From assembly GCA_046964515.1 (NCBI GenBank), contig JBKUYM010000006.1, positions 1-64,000 on the forward strand: a stretch of DNA of 64,000 bases, written 5' to 3'. Source of the stretch: UMGS1663 sp046964515. Lineage in GTDB: Bacteria; Bacillota; Clostridia; TANB77; CAG-508. This document shows, in pieces, positions 16,558 to 26,084 of this stretch. Both the position numbers and the translations under genes were made by a program. Under the pieces are notes generated by a model. That model worked only from the letters and a program-made list of their open reading frames with translations, had not been told where the DNA came from and searched no databases. The stretch's first letter is position 1. Each line of letters begins with the position of its first letter.

Positions 16558-16578
16558 GTAACCTTTAGCGTAACTTTA
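16558..16578 (-). promoter_or_regulatory. candidate response-regulator site, exporter cluster 1
   Basis: Two direct copies of CTTTA with flanking AAC (CTTTA at 16563-16567 and 16574-16578), 11 bp apart, the spacing used by OmpR-family regulators. A related TAACCTTTA lies before the response regulator gene (18649-18657). Confidence 0.4.
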
Positions 16579-16582
16579 ATTA

Positions 16583-16612
16583 AAAAAACAACAAATTTTA
16601 TTGTTGTTTTTT
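16583..16612 (-). terminator. terminator overlapping the end of the cluster 1 kinase gene
   Basis: AAAAAACAACAA (16583-16594) and TTGTTGTTTTTT (16601-16612). The stem includes the last Gln codons and the stop of the kinase, separating the regulator-kinase pair from the exporter transcript. Confidence 0.65.
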
Positions 16613-17929
16613 AGAAATATTCTTTTCATCTTTTAGTAGTATTGTAAAGGTTGTTAACTCATTTGGCTTACTTTCAGTTATTATTTTTCCGCCTATTTTT
16701 TCTAATGCTATTTTTGCAATAGAAAGACCTAATCCATAACTATTATCAGAATTTGTTCTTGCCTTATCTGTTTTATAAAACCTATCAAAAATATACGGTA
16801 AGTCTTCTTTCGAAATTCCTACTCCTGTATTTTGTATAGATAACTTTATTATTGCCTTTTCTTTTACTAAGATAACTTTAATTTTACCATTTATATTTAC
16901 ATATTTAAAAGCATTATCTAATAATATTTGCAATATTTGTTTTATAATTTCTTCTTCCTGTACTAATATAATATCTTTTTCTATTTCCTTTTCTACTTCT
17001 ATCTGCTTTTCCACAGCTAACGCTTCCATAGTTATTATACTATTTTCCAATGTTTCACTTAAATTAAATGCCTTTTTTATACTTTTTTGCTCTTCATTTT
17101 CTATCTTTGCTAAATTTAACATTTTATTTATGAGATTTGATATTTTATTGGTTTCTAATTTAATATATTCAATCCATTTTATCTGTTGCCCTATAGTTTG
17201 CGCATCATCTAATAATAATACATCTGTGTTTGCTTTAATAGAAGCCACTGGTGTTTTTAATTCGTGTGATGCATTTTCTATAAACTGCTTTTGTTTTTCC
17301 CAAGCTTCTTTAATAGGACTAATTGCTCTTTTAGCAAAATATAGGCTAATAAAATAGATAGCCACTAGCATAAGAATTGCTATGCCTACTAAGGTAAAAA
17401 TCAGTCTATTTAAACTATCTACTTGCTGTGTTATATCTAAAAATGCTATTTTTGTTTGTGCTATTTCATTAACATTTTCTTCTCTAATTCCATATTCTTC
17501 TAATGGAGTTATTTCATATATCCAATTTTTATTTTTATACTTTATTATGTTAGTATTCTTATTTTCTAGTGCTAATTTTACCAATTCTTCATACTCATTT
17601 GTTGTCATATCTAAATAAGAATTTATTTTTATTATTTTATGATTGCTATCTAATATTATATTAAATGGTACTGAAAAATCTGGTGATATTTTTTCTGTAT
17701 AATAATCTGTTTGTATAGTATTATCTTCCTGTAGTGTTTCTTCAGGTTGTGTTGTTACATCTAATGCTACCATAAGATTTATATTAGAAGCTTGTTCTAA
17801 TTTCGTTTTATTTTCTTTTTGTACATTTGTATAGGTAATACTATATATCATTCCTAAAGCTATCACAAAAATGGTAAAAATACTGACTATATTTATTATT
17901 AAAAATTTATTTTGTAACTTTTTAAACAT
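16598..17929 (-). CDS. sensor histidine kinase (cluster 1)
   Basis: 443 residues: TM1 (about 10-32), an extracytoplasmic sensor of about 140 residues, TM2 (about 177-198), then a dimerisation domain with H-box ENASHELKTPVAS and an ATPase domain with LLDNAFKYV (N), GVGISKEDLPYIFDRFY (G1/F) and GLGLSIAK (G2). It autophosphorylates on His and passes phosphate to the adjacent regulator. It starts 8 nt after the regulator. Probably senses cell-envelope stress or the exporter's substrate (inferred from the neighbourhood). Confidence 0.94.
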   Translation of the reverse strand: MFKKLQNKFLIINIVSIFTIFVIALGMIYSITYTNVQKENKTKLEQASNINLMVALDVTTQPEETLQEDNTIQTDYYTEKISPDFSVPFNIILDSNHKIIKINSYLDMTTNEYEELVKLALENKNTNIIKYKNKNWIYEITPLEEYGIREENVNEIAQTKIAFLDITQQVDSLNRLIFTLVGIAILMLVAIYFISLYFAKRAISPIKEAWEKQKQFIENASHELKTPVASIKANTDVLLLDDAQTIGQQIKWIEYIKLETNKISNLINKMLNLAKIENEEQKSIKKAFNLSETLENSIITMEALAVEKQIEVEKEIEKDIILVQEEEIIKQILQILLDNAFKYVNINGKIKVILVKEKAIIKLSIQNTGVGISKEDLPYIFDRFYKTDKARTNSDNSYGLGLSIAKIALEKIGGKIITESKPNELTTFTILLKDEKNISKKQQ

Positions 17930-17937
17930 CTCTTCTC

Positions 17938-18612
17938 CTATTTTTTTACTAAAATATATCCTTTTGTTCTTTGCGTTTGAATTTTGACGCTTGCTTGTAT
18001 ATTCTTTAATTTTTTTCTAATTAATGATATATATACTTCTACTTGATTATCCTCTACTTCTTCTTCATAACCCCAGACCTTTAAGATGATTTTTTCTTTT
18101 GACACTATTTTTTCTTGGTTACTTATTAATAATTCTAATACTTGACTTTCTTTTATAGTAAGGTTTACAGTTTGATTTCCACTATACAAAACTAAAGTTT
18201 CTATATTCAATTTTATATCACCATATTCTAAAATATGATGATGATTAAAATTGGGTTTTCTTCTACTTAAAGCCCTTATTCTAGCCAATAATTCTTCTGT
18301 TTCAAATGGCTTTGTTAAATAATCATCTGCTCCACTATCTAGTCCTAGAATCTTATCACTTATCTCTCCTTTTGCTGTAAGCATTATAACAGGTACTTTT
18401 ATTTTACTTGTCCTAATTTCTTTTAATATTGTAATTCCATCTATTTTTGGAAGCATGACATCTAAAATAATGATATCATACAAATCTGTTAAAGCATTAT
18501 CTAATCCACTCTCCCCGTCAAATGCTAAATCAACTGCATAATTATATTTTTTTAGAATACATTGTATAGCTTCTGCTAAATATTTTTCATCTTCCACTAT
18601 TAAAATTTTCAT
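17938..18612 (-). CDS. OmpR-family response regulator (cluster 1)
   Basis: 224 residues from ATG 18612, with GGAGG 6 nt upstream; a start 36 nt earlier lacks a site. Receiver domain: acidic pair VEDE, phospho-Asp in IIILDVML, Lys in LTKPFE. C-terminal winged helix (TIKESQVLELLI... VEVYISLIRKKL). Expected to control the adjacent exporter genes and itself; a TAACCTTTA-type motif lies before both. Confidence 0.95.
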   Translation of the reverse strand: MKILIVEDEKYLAEAIQCILKKYNYAVDLAFDGESGLDNALTDLYDIIILDVMLPKIDGITILKEIRTSKIKVPVIMLTAKGEISDKILGLDSGADDYLTKPFETEELLARIRALSRRKPNFNHHHILEYGDIKLNIETLVLYSGNQTVNLTIKESQVLELLISNQEKIVSKEKIILKVWGYEEEVEDNQVEVYISLIRKKLKNIQASVKIQTQRTKGYILVKK

Positions 18613-18648
18613 TTTATACCTCCAGTTTATATAGTATATATATACCAA

Positions 18649-18670
18649 TAACCTTTAATCAAACTGAATT
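18649..18670 (-). promoter_or_regulatory. candidate autoregulatory site before the cluster 1 response regulator
   Basis: TAACCTTTA (18649-18657), followed 11 bp on by a weaker AAACTGAA copy. Same core as upstream of the cluster 1 exporter. Confidence 0.3.
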
Positions 18671-18796
18671 TTTTTATTTGCTAACTATTTTTTCATATCT
18701 CATCTAATATATGATTATCTTTTCGTATTTATCTTATTATACGGTTTTGCTTGATGCTTACGGATTTCTCTATTTTCTATTTATATTGTTCTACAT

Positions 18797-19471
18797 TTAA
18801 ATATTGATTTTTTCAATATAATTTAATCCTGTTTCCTCTTTTACTAATTTAAGGATAAAATGATACTTGTTAACCTCTGTACATAAAAAGAAATCTCTTT
18901 CAGGAAAAACTTCATTTTGCTTTTTATCAAAAAATTTAGCTCCACTTGTTACTTTTAATTCATTAATTTTCTTATTTAAATCAATTTCTGTATTTTCTAA
19001 CATTGCTTTTATATATTCCGCACATAAACAATCTTCCTTTGCTCCCATAGATACTAAAGAAATAGTTTGAAAATTCTTTTTTCTTATGTATTTAACAATT
19101 GCTTTTGCGTTTACTAAACTTCCTGTAATAACTTCCTCTGCATTAATTGCATTATCAATACCTTGTGTTCCTGTACTAGTCGTATGAATTACTACCTTAT
19201 TGGTAAAATCTATATTTTCTATTTGAGATGGAGAATTCCCATAGTCAAAACCTGGTAATATAATTCCTTGTCTTTCTCCTATTAATATATAAGTCTCATT
19301 TTCTCTTTTTAACTGATACGCTAATTCTTTATCTCCTATTGGAATAATTTTTTCTGCCCCATTTTCCATTAAATAGCATTCTACTGTAAATGCCCTAAAA
19401 ACATCAATAATAACAGCTAGCCCTTTGGCTTGTTTTGCACCTTCCATCATATGTAATATTTTAATATCCAT
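18797..19471 (-). CDS. 2-phosphosulfolactate phosphatase family protein (ComB-like)
   Basis: 224 residues matching ComB: VIIDVFRAFT near residue 22, GERQGIILPGFDYGNSPS, and TTSTGTQGI followed by GSLVNA. ComB removes phosphate from 2-phosphosulfolactate in coenzyme M synthesis; non-methanogen homologues are widespread and of uncertain role. GGAGAAGG precedes ATG. No other coenzyme M genes lie nearby. Single gene. Confidence 0.8.
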   Translation of the reverse strand: MDIKILHMMEGAKQAKGLAVIIDVFRAFTVECYLMENGAEKIIPIGDKELAYQLKRENETYILIGERQGIILPGFDYGNSPSQIENIDFTNKVVIHTTSTGTQGIDNAINAEEVITGSLVNAKAIVKYIRKKNFQTISLVSMGAKEDCLCAEYIKAMLENTEIDLNKKINELKVTSGAKFFDKKQNEVFPERDFFLCTEVNKYHFILKLVKEETGLNYIEKINI

Positions 19472-19550
19472 AAATCCTTCTCCTTTTTCCTATAAATTTT
19501 ATCTCATTTATGAATTACTGTATTATAAAATATAGGATACTACTACTTTT

Positions 19551-20336
19551 TTATACTTCAAAATCTAACATAAGTGGTAAATGGTCTGATATATTATTAT
19601 TAAACACTTTGAAGTCATTTACTTTAATTTTATCATTTACAAAGATATAATCTAGAACAACTTCGCTTTTATTAGAATTAGGAATTATTTTTGTTGATTT
19701 AACCTTGTTTTCAATAACCAAATTTCTAAAATGGTTATTCATTAATTCTATACTTTTAGAATTTGGTAATAAATTAAAATCTCCAACTATAATAACAGGA
19801 TAATCCTTTATTAATGCCTTTTCTACAATTAATTGACATTGCTTTTGTGTCCTCTCATCACCTTGTTTATCCTTTGTCCAAATTCCATGGATATTTATAA
19901 TTTGAACCTTTTTATGATTTATCTCTAAAAGAATATTTTGCATAACTCTTCCATGGTCATTTTTCTCAAAATAAGTATGTTCCCAATCATGTGTTGTATA
20001 TGTAGCATGGTAAAATTGATTGTTTTGCTCTAATAGCTTATATTCTGATAAAGTAAAAAGACCTTGCTCAGCAAAACCACCAAAGTCTATATACATTTCT
20101 CCATTCATAGTCCATTTAGTTGCTCCATAAAATGGTGAAAACACATTAAATGGATACTTATTTATAAAAGCTTTTTCAATATCGCTTTTTGTTCTATAAC
20201 CCTCATATACCTTGTCATCATTTGTATTTACAGCTTCCTGAAATGCTAAGATATTAAAATCATTTCTTTTGATAAAATTGATTATTTCTTTTGTATTATT
20301 TTTTTTAATCCATATATTCCAACTTAATAGTTTCAT
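19551..20336 (-). CDS. endonuclease/exonuclease/phosphatase (EEP) family protein
   Basis: 261 residues with all EEP motifs in order: LSWNIW (Asn), AFQEA (metal Glu), INIHG, VGDFNL (Asp/Asn), and C-terminal SDHLPL. A Mg-dependent phosphodiesterase or phosphatase in the DNase I/sphingomyelinase fold. No signal peptide, so cytosolic. AGGAGGG lies 4 nt upstream. Substrate not predictable. Confidence 0.9.
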   Translation of the reverse strand: MKLLSWNIWIKKNNTKEIINFIKRNDFNILAFQEAVNTNDDKVYEGYRTKSDIEKAFINKYPFNVFSPFYGATKWTMNGEMYIDFGGFAEQGLFTLSEYKLLEQNNQFYHATYTTHDWEHTYFEKNDHGRVMQNILLEINHKKVQIINIHGIWTKDKQGDERTQKQCQLIVEKALIKDYPVIIVGDFNLLPNSKSIELMNNHFRNLVIENKVKSTKIIPNSNKSEVVLDYIFVNDKIKVNDFKVFNNNISDHLPLMLDFEV

Positions 20337-20556
20337 ATTCCCTCCTAAAATTAATATTTTTATTATATCAAATGTTTATACAATTACAACATACATTTAT
20401 TAATTCTTTTAGTTAAAGGCTTAATAATACAAAAAACTAGTTTTCCTACATAAAATATTATCATTTTTCAAATTCTATCTTCTTTGTATTCATCAATGTG
20501 TTTTTCTTATTTGAATGATTTACTAATTTATTATATAATGTCTACAGGTGATGAAT

Positions 20557-20865
20557 ATGCATACTATTTTAGATGAAGATTTATTGTATTTAATTTATTC
20601 CATAGTAGAAGAAATTCCAAAAGGAAATGTAGCAACCTACGGACAGATTGCCCGACTAATGGGAAAAGAAAAAAATTCCAGACTAGTTGGTAAAGCTCTA
20701 AAAATGGCCTTTATGTATGGAGATTTTCCCTGTCATAGAGTTGTAAATCATCAAGGAAGAATCGTTCCTGGTTGGAACGAACAAATAGATTTGTTAAAAA
20801 GCGAAGGAATTACCTTTAAGGATGCTTATCATGTTAATTTGCAAAAACATTTATGGAAAGTTTGA
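20557..20865 (+). CDS. MGMT-family DNA alkyltransferase domain protein
   Basis: 102 residues from ATG 20557, with AGGTG (20546-20550) 6 nt upstream. Contains only the C-terminal DNA-binding domain of O6-alkylguanine-DNA alkyltransferases: GNVATYGQIARLMG, RLVGKAL, and the active-site PCHRVV with the acceptor Cys retained (Trp replaces it in Atl proteins), then GRIVPGW. Likely a small alkyl-DNA repair or sensing protein. Single gene. Confidence 0.88.
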   Translation: MHTILDEDLLYLIYSIVEEIPKGNVATYGQIARLMGKEKNSRLVGKALKMAFMYGDFPCHRVVNHQGRIVPGWNEQIDLLKSEGITFKDAYHVNLQKHLWKV

Positions 20866-20900
20866 TTTTATAACTGTCTAATTGTTCTATAGACACAGAA

Positions 20901-21341
20901 TTAAATTAAGTAAATTATACACATCACAAATGCACCTATTATATTCATAATAAAGTCTGTCATGGTATCTATAATACCTGGGGTTCTTTTATCAATGTTT
21001 TTTCCATGTGTATCCGGCATATGAGAATCAAAATGCCATCTTTGCATGTTTACTCCCAAAAATTGATCACATAAAAATTCAATTACTTCCCAAAAAACTT
21101 GTATCGTAATAGAAAATGTAAAACTAAAAATAAGCATATATTTCAATTCTAAATCAGCCACACACCTTGCTATTCCTAATCCAATACTTACAAAGCAAAT
21201 CCCTGAAATAAAATGTAATAATAAATCCCACCAAGAAAATTTTTGATAAAACTTAAAAAAACTACCTAAAATAGCAAATACTATCACTATTGCAAAAAAA
21301 CTCTTTCCGATAATATCTATATTATTAAAAATTTCTTTCAT
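20901..21341 (-). CDS. polytopic membrane protein, DUF2238/YjdF-like
   Basis: 146 residues from ATG 21341 (GGAGAGGTG 4 nt upstream). Four hydrophobic segments with WWDLLLHFISG, FWEVIEFLCDQ and PGIIDTMTDFIMNIIGAF; the acidic and His residues lie in or beside membrane segments, the pattern of DUF2238/VanZ-like inner-membrane proteins. Function unknown. Confidence 0.6.
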   Translation of the reverse strand: MKEIFNNIDIIGKSFFAIVIVFAILGSFFKFYQKFSWWDLLLHFISGICFVSIGLGIARCVADLELKYMLIFSFTFSITIQVFWEVIEFLCDQFLGVNMQRWHFDSHMPDTHGKNIDKRTPGIIDTMTDFIMNIIGAFVMCIIYLI

Positions 21342-21402
21342 ATAACACCTCTCCACTTTAGTATAAATCTTTTTGATTATTTCATACCAAAAGTAAAAAA
21401 AT

Positions 21403-21429
21403 AAACCAATTTACTTTTGTAAATGGTTT
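21403..21429 (-). terminator. terminator below a possible 35-residue ORF
   Basis: AAACCAATTTAC (21403-21414) and GTAAATGGTTT (21419-21429), one bulged base, with T-rich flanks on both strands. Could end a minus-strand transcript from about 21570. Confidence 0.5.
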
Positions 21430-21462
21430 TTTTATGGCATCAATAAATTTACTATCTCTTAT

Positions 21463-21570
21463 TTATCTATCTTTTAAGTTACACCATTGGTAGTATTTAT
21501 TATAAAAAGTTTTAGTCATTTTACCCTTTTTAAAAGAATAATCACTACTTCTTGAACAGCTATTTATCAT
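21463..21570 (-). pseudogene. short coding remnant or 35-residue ORF
   Basis: Minus-strand ATG 21570 to TAA 21463 reads 35 residues (MINSCSRSSDYSFKKGKM...YYQWCNLKDR), compositionally protein-like but with no ribosome binding site. Possibly the 3' end of a lost gene; no family recognised. Confidence 0.3.
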
Positions 21571-21636
21571 CTTGTATTGCAATTTTCATTTACAAAGATA
21601 GCATTTGTTATTTGTTCTATAGTTTATTAGCCTCTT

Positions 21637-22776
21637 TTAAATCTCTGTTTCATTTAATATTTTTTCTAGCTTTGCTGTAAGAGAAATACCAAATTTCATA
21701 ATATTATAGTAAATCCATAATGTTTTTATATCTGTTGCCTTTCTCAAAATATGTGGTTTAAAAACAGCACCTGTTTCATAGCGAATGTATATACCATTAT
21801 TTCTTATAAGTATTTCAAAATGAATTTTATAAGACTCATAAAAATTCACCAATTCTTGCATAACATCATGTGTTAATATTTGTAAAGAAATTATTTTTGA
21901 ATCTGAAAACACATCAAAATACTTTTCAAATTCCCTATCATCTAATTCTACTTGGTTTCTATCTTTTACTATGTTTATTCTATTCTTCTTTATTCTTACT
22001 TCTTTTGGTATGCTTCCATTAAATTGACAATAGGCAAATAAAACATCATTTATTGTACTAACTAATTCATCGTTTCTTCTATTTTGCAAAGAGATAGCAC
22101 TTAAGGCTACATGTATATCTTTATCTATCCATCCTCCTATATAATCTGTCGTTTCTATTGTATTATAAGACTCATCTGCATAAGTAGCTTGTTCATAGAA
22201 ATCACATATCTTCTCGTTTCCATCACTATTATAGTTTAAATTTTCATTTATAGATTTCGCAAATTCCTTTATAATTGTATTTTTATATTCTTCTTTATAT
22301 ATTTTATTATTTTTTGTATATTGCCTAATAAAAATGCTAGCCAGTGTGGCAAGTAACACAAAAATCCATTTTGGATTTAGTTGTATTGTAGAATATGTAA
22401 TAATTGTAATTATTAAACCTAAAACTAGAAAAAGAAACATACCTATAATCGTTCTTATTACATTTCTTCTATAATTTTCCAGTTTTACTCCATATTGCTT
22501 CTCTAAATATTGATAAAATTCTCTAAATTCTTTGCTTACTCTCTTTGTACGTAAATTTCCGAATTTATATTTTCTTTTAAAAATTTTGGATGTGGGATCT
22601 AAAAATAGATATACACTTAATATTACGACACTAGCATACAATACTCCCAGAATTACATACCCTATCCATGAGTTTATCCTTATTTTATTTATCGTCAACC
22701 ATAGTAATGATATAATGGCTGTTATAATAATGATTACTTTCATTAAAACTCTTACTATTTTTCTTATACTTTCCAT
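21637..22776 (-). CDS. membrane protein, DUF3137-like
   Basis: 379 residues. Two hydrophobic hairpins (about 9-60 and 110-155) precede a soluble domain of about 225 residues containing YIGGWIDKDIHVALSAISL, FEKYFDVFSDS and IRNNGIYIRYETGAVFKPHIL, resembling DUF3137 proteins. No catalytic motif seen. AAGGTG precedes ATG. Function unknown; transcribed alone. Confidence 0.6.
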   Translation of the reverse strand: MESIRKIVRVLMKVIIIITAIISLLWLTINKIRINSWIGYVILGVLYASVVILSVYLFLDPTSKIFKRKYKFGNLRTKRVSKEFREFYQYLEKQYGVKLENYRRNVIRTIIGMFLFLVLGLIITIITYSTIQLNPKWIFVLLATLASIFIRQYTKNNKIYKEEYKNTIIKEFAKSINENLNYNSDGNEKICDFYEQATYADESYNTIETTDYIGGWIDKDIHVALSAISLQNRRNDELVSTINDVLFAYCQFNGSIPKEVRIKKNRINIVKDRNQVELDDREFEKYFDVFSDSKIISLQILTHDVMQELVNFYESYKIHFEILIRNNGIYIRYETGAVFKPHILRKATDIKTLWIYYNIMKFGISLTAKLEKILNETEI

Positions 22777-22939
22777 TCTTTACACCTTAACATTTATTTT
22801 TTTATTCTATATTTCTTATTCTAACATGCTTAAACTTTTTTGTAAAATAAATTCTACTATTAAAATAAAAATTTTGTCTAATTATGTAGACAAAATTCTA
22901 TTTCCTTACATATTATATAATAAGGGTGGTGATGCATAA

Positions 22940-23182
22940 ATGAAAGAAAAAAATCAAAGTTTTTGTTGTATTATGAAAAGCTTTTTAATGTTATTTACAG
23001 CACTATTTATTCTATCTGTAGGCGTTGCAATAGGAAGTCTTCTTCCTATTATAGGTCTTATCATTGGAATAATTGCTGCCGTAATTTTATTAGCTTTAAT
23101 GGTCATTTTCGGAATAATTTATCATTGTTCTTGTAAAGATAAATGTAAAGTAACCTGTAATTGCTATTATTGTGAGAAATAG
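22940..23182 (+). CDS. small Cys-rich-tail membrane protein, unknown
   Basis: 80 residues: two close hydrophobic spans (about 13-35 and 37-60), then a tail with seven Cys in 19 residues (HCSCKDKCKVTCNCYYCEK). The tail could bind metal or form disulphides. The upstream GGTGGTGAT is a weak ribosome binding site. Convergent with the MFS gene. No known family. Confidence 0.5.
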   Translation: MKEKNQSFCCIMKSFLMLFTALFILSVGVAIGSLLPIIGLIIGIIAAVILLALMVIFGIIYHCSCKDKCKVTCNCYYCEK

Positions 23183-23280
23183 ATTTATCTTCTAAAATAT
23201 AATATGCACCTCCTATTATATTTTAATAAAAATCTAAAGAAGAGCATGAAAATTTATCATTGTTAAACTAAAATAGTAAT

Positions 23281-23327
23281 ATAGAATATAAACTTTAGAA
23301 AATTAAGGTTTATATTCTATTTTTTTA
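23281..23327 (+). terminator. terminator of the small Cys-rich gene
   Basis: ATAGAATATAAAC (23281-23293) and GTTTATATTCTAT (23308-23320), then T7. Shared by the convergent MFS gene. Confidence 0.8.
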
Positions 23328-23339
23328 TTTGATAATTGC

Positions 23340-24602
23340 CTATTCTGATTTATTGATAACTGGTATATTTTTAATTGTTTTATCTTTTATGAATACTAAT
23401 GGTAAAAATGCAAAGAAAATACTTGAGACAATTAATATACTTTCAATTGTTATTACATCAGATAATGGACCAAATAATAACATAGAAAGTGGCATAATGC
23501 CAGAACCAATAATATTAACAATAGAAAATACTCTACCATACATATTTTCCTCTACAGTCTCTTGCAATATAACAATAGCAGGCGTGTTAAAAAATGGCAT
23601 GATAATACCCAATAGACCCATAGTTATCAAATAAAAAATAAATAGATTAGCTAATGATACCATTCCCATCGCAATTCCAAATATACCGCACAAGAAACAT
23701 CCTAAAGCTAATGTATATATTTTATTTTTAAAGCCTCCCCAAGTAGAAATAATTCCGCCACCTACAATACTGCCTACAAAAAATACAATCTCATTTAAAG
23801 TTAATCTCCATGCCTCATCTCCAAAGGTTCTCGTTACCATTAAAGGTGTTAAAATACCAATCGGCGCTATTAAAATAGAGATAACTATATAATATAATAA
23901 AAATCTTTTTATAAATTTATGATGATTCACATATTTTAATCCTTCTACAATGGATTTAAAATAACCTTTTTCTAAATTCTCTTCTTTTTTAATATGCTTG
24001 TATTTTACACCTAAGGCAAAAATACCGACCCCTATAATAGCTGTGATGACATCTATAAATAGGATATAGCCAATTGGCATCATTGGCATAATAGCACCAG
24101 CAGCTGCTGGCGATAAAATTAGCATGATAGATTGAATTGTTGTATTAATACCGTTTACCCTCATTAATTTATCTTGTGGTACTAAATTAGGTATAATAGC
24201 ATTTACCGTTGGTGTTTGTACTCCAGCCCCTAAAGAACGAATTGCTAAAGCTATAAATAAAAGCCATATGCTTTCTATACCAAAAACGAAACACAATGCT
24301 ACTAATAAAGTGGAAACTGCAATAGCAGAATCTGCAATGGCTATAATGTATTTCTTGTTATAGCGATCTGCCCATACACCACCAAAAAAAGAGATTAATA
24401 ACTGTGGTAAAAAACCACAAATTGTGGAAATAGTCATCATCATTCCTGATTTTGTAGTAAGGGTTATATACCATATAATAGCATATTGTACCAGTGAAGA
24501 GCCAAATAAGGAAATAGATTGACTTGTTAAAAATAAGACTATGTTTTTCTTCCAATCTTTGAAGGAAAGGTCCTCCTTATTTTTTTCTATATCTTGTTTC
24601 AT
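23340..24602 (-). CDS. MFS transporter, macrolide-efflux (DHA3) type
   Basis: 420 residues from ATG 24602 with GAAAGGAGAAAG upstream; a start 57 nt earlier would lie inside the promoter. Twelve membrane spans, motif A-like GGVWADRYNKKYI after TM2, and the DHA3-type RSLGAGVQTPTVNAIIPNLV. Probably exports drugs or other small hydrophobic molecules by proton antiport. Single gene with its own promoter. Confidence 0.9.
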   Translation of the reverse strand: MKQDIEKNKEDLSFKDWKKNIVLFLTSQSISLFGSSLVQYAIIWYITLTTKSGMMMTISTICGFLPQLLISFFGGVWADRYNKKYIIAIADSAIAVSTLLVALCFVFGIESIWLLFIALAIRSLGAGVQTPTVNAIIPNLVPQDKLMRVNGINTTIQSIMLILSPAAAGAIMPMMPIGYILFIDVITAIIGVGIFALGVKYKHIKKEENLEKGYFKSIVEGLKYVNHHKFIKRFLLYYIVISILIAPIGILTPLMVTRTFGDEAWRLTLNEIVFFVGSIVGGGIISTWGGFKNKIYTLALGCFLCGIFGIAMGMVSLANLFIFYLITMGLLGIIMPFFNTPAIVILQETVEENMYGRVFSIVNIIGSGIMPLSMLLFGPLSDVITIESILIVSSIFFAFLPLVFIKDKTIKNIPVINKSE

Positions 24603-24630
24603 ACTTTCTCCTTTCTTAAAAGTTGGTAAG

Positions 24631-24659
24631 ATTATAGCTTGTATTGATATATCTGTCAA
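24631..24659 (-). promoter_or_regulatory. promoter of the MFS gene
   Basis: Minus strand TTGACA (24654-24659), 17 nt, TATAAT (24631-24636): a consensus sigma-A promoter 29 bp before the start codon. Confidence 0.85.
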
Positions 24660-24802
24660 TATTTTTTAAAACATTTGTTTATTTTTGTTCTCTTAATTTT
24701 ACATAAAGTATATTTATCTCCTAAATTCTTCCTAACTATCTTGTATCTTTGTTTTCTTCTGCTAAAATAATGCTTATTAGATTTGCTGTAGTTTTATAAC
24801 TA

Positions 24803-24831
24803 AAAACCAGTACTTTTGAGGTACTGGCTTT
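24803..24831 (-). terminator. terminator of the LytTR-membrane protein pair
   Basis: CCAGTAC (24807-24813) and GTACTGG (24821-24827); T5 follows on the minus strand. Confidence 0.7.
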
Positions 24832-24834
24832 TGA

Positions 24835-26082
24835 TTATTGTTCTTTTTCTATAATAGTATAATTGGTTATATCTGGTAATTCCACATCTTCTTGTTTTAC
24901 ATTACCATACTGATATTGATATTTTGTTATATACGTTATTTTTTCTCCTGCTCCATATTCTGTAACACTTTTTTCTTGTACTGGTTCATAAGTATCTTTA
25001 TTAATATATAACTCTATATACTTATTTTTCAAAACATAGCAATCTACTCCATCAACTTCTTCTGACCTTATAGACACATCAAAAGAAAGAAGTATGTTTG
25101 CCCATGTTCTAACATAGGTATCTATATAAAATACATTATTTATTTCTCTCCACCCATCTGACATACGAGTAGTATCATATTTATGTATTGTTTTAGACTC
25201 TTTATCTATATACATTAATTCATTGTTTTGCTTATCTTCATACCTATTTACTTGTCCATTATTTTTCCAAACATTTTTGTTATCTCCACGATATAAAACA
25301 ACGATTTCTTGTTTTTTTATACTTTCCGCTTCTTCTCTATAATGTTCTATCGTTAATGAGAAATTATCGCTATTATCTATTTCATTTATTTTTTTTGCAT
25401 AATTAATCAAAATCATACTTTTTCTTGCAATTACCATACCTACTGTTAAAACCACTACTATAACAAGAGCTATACTGATTCTTATTAAAATCTTTTTTTC
25501 TTTTTTGCCAATATGGAATCTACGTATATTACTATCAACTTGTTTTTGCGGTTTATCTAAATTTTCATTTAAAACTTTCACCTTATATTTATTAAGGATT
25601 ATCCTTGCAATCATTAGTACTGCATATACGAATATATAAGATAAGAAATATCTTTTAAAAGCATTTACGTAGTCTGAAAGATATATTCTGTCTGCTCCTA
25701 TTAATCCATACGCTTTAAAATAGAGATTTCCTATACACATCCATATAAAGGTATAAATAAAATTACCTAAAATAAAATAGGAAATATATTTAGCTATTGA
25801 ATTTTCCTTTGCAGAAATAATACAACCTATTAAAGTTCCCAAGACGCCCGCTGTTATTAGAAATCCCAAATTATAGTAGGAAACATGTCTCATACCTTGC
25901 CAATAATTTTGAGTAACATCATTTATAGAAATCTCTATATTATTATAAAATTCTGCCTTTTTTTGCTTAGATATCTCTATATTTTCTTGCGCTAATCCTA
26001 GATTAAATATCATGTAGATTACACTTAAAATTAAGTAAATAGTCGTTATAGAAATTAGAATATTTTTTAATGTTTTCTTCAT
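24835..26082 (-). CDS. membrane protein with lipoprotein-sorting-like C-terminal domain, LytTR-linked
   Basis: 415 residues: TM1 (about 8-27), three spans between ~70 and 165, another near 200-220, then an extracytoplasmic domain of about 190 residues alternating strands with Trp/Tyr (VDGVDCYVLKNKYIELYINKDTYEPVQEKS), resembling LolA/LppX-type beta-sheet domains. It starts 2 nt after the LytTR gene stop, so the two are coupled. LytTR regulators are often paired with membrane partners that control them, so this may be an antagonist or a sensor. Family not recognised. Confidence 0.6.
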   Translation of the reverse strand: MKKTLKNILISITTIYLILSVIYMIFNLGLAQENIEISKQKKAEFYNNIEISINDVTQNYWQGMRHVSYYNLGFLITAGVLGTLIGCIISAKENSIAKYISYFILGNFIYTFIWMCIGNLYFKAYGLIGADRIYLSDYVNAFKRYFLSYIFVYAVLMIARIILNKYKVKVLNENLDKPQKQVDSNIRRFHIGKKEKKILIRISIALVIVVVLTVGMVIARKSMILINYAKKINEIDNSDNFSLTIEHYREEAESIKKQEIVVLYRGDNKNVWKNNGQVNRYEDKQNNELMYIDKESKTIHKYDTTRMSDGWREINNVFYIDTYVRTWANILLSFDVSIRSEEVDGVDCYVLKNKYIELYINKDTYEPVQEKSVTEYGAGEKITYITKYQYQYGNVKQEDVELPDITNYTIIEKEQ

Positions 26083-26084
26083 CT

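Noticed and set aside
24603..24659. Longer N-terminus for the MFS transporter
   Set aside because: It would start inside a consensus -35/-10 promoter; ATG 24602 has a proper ribosome binding site.
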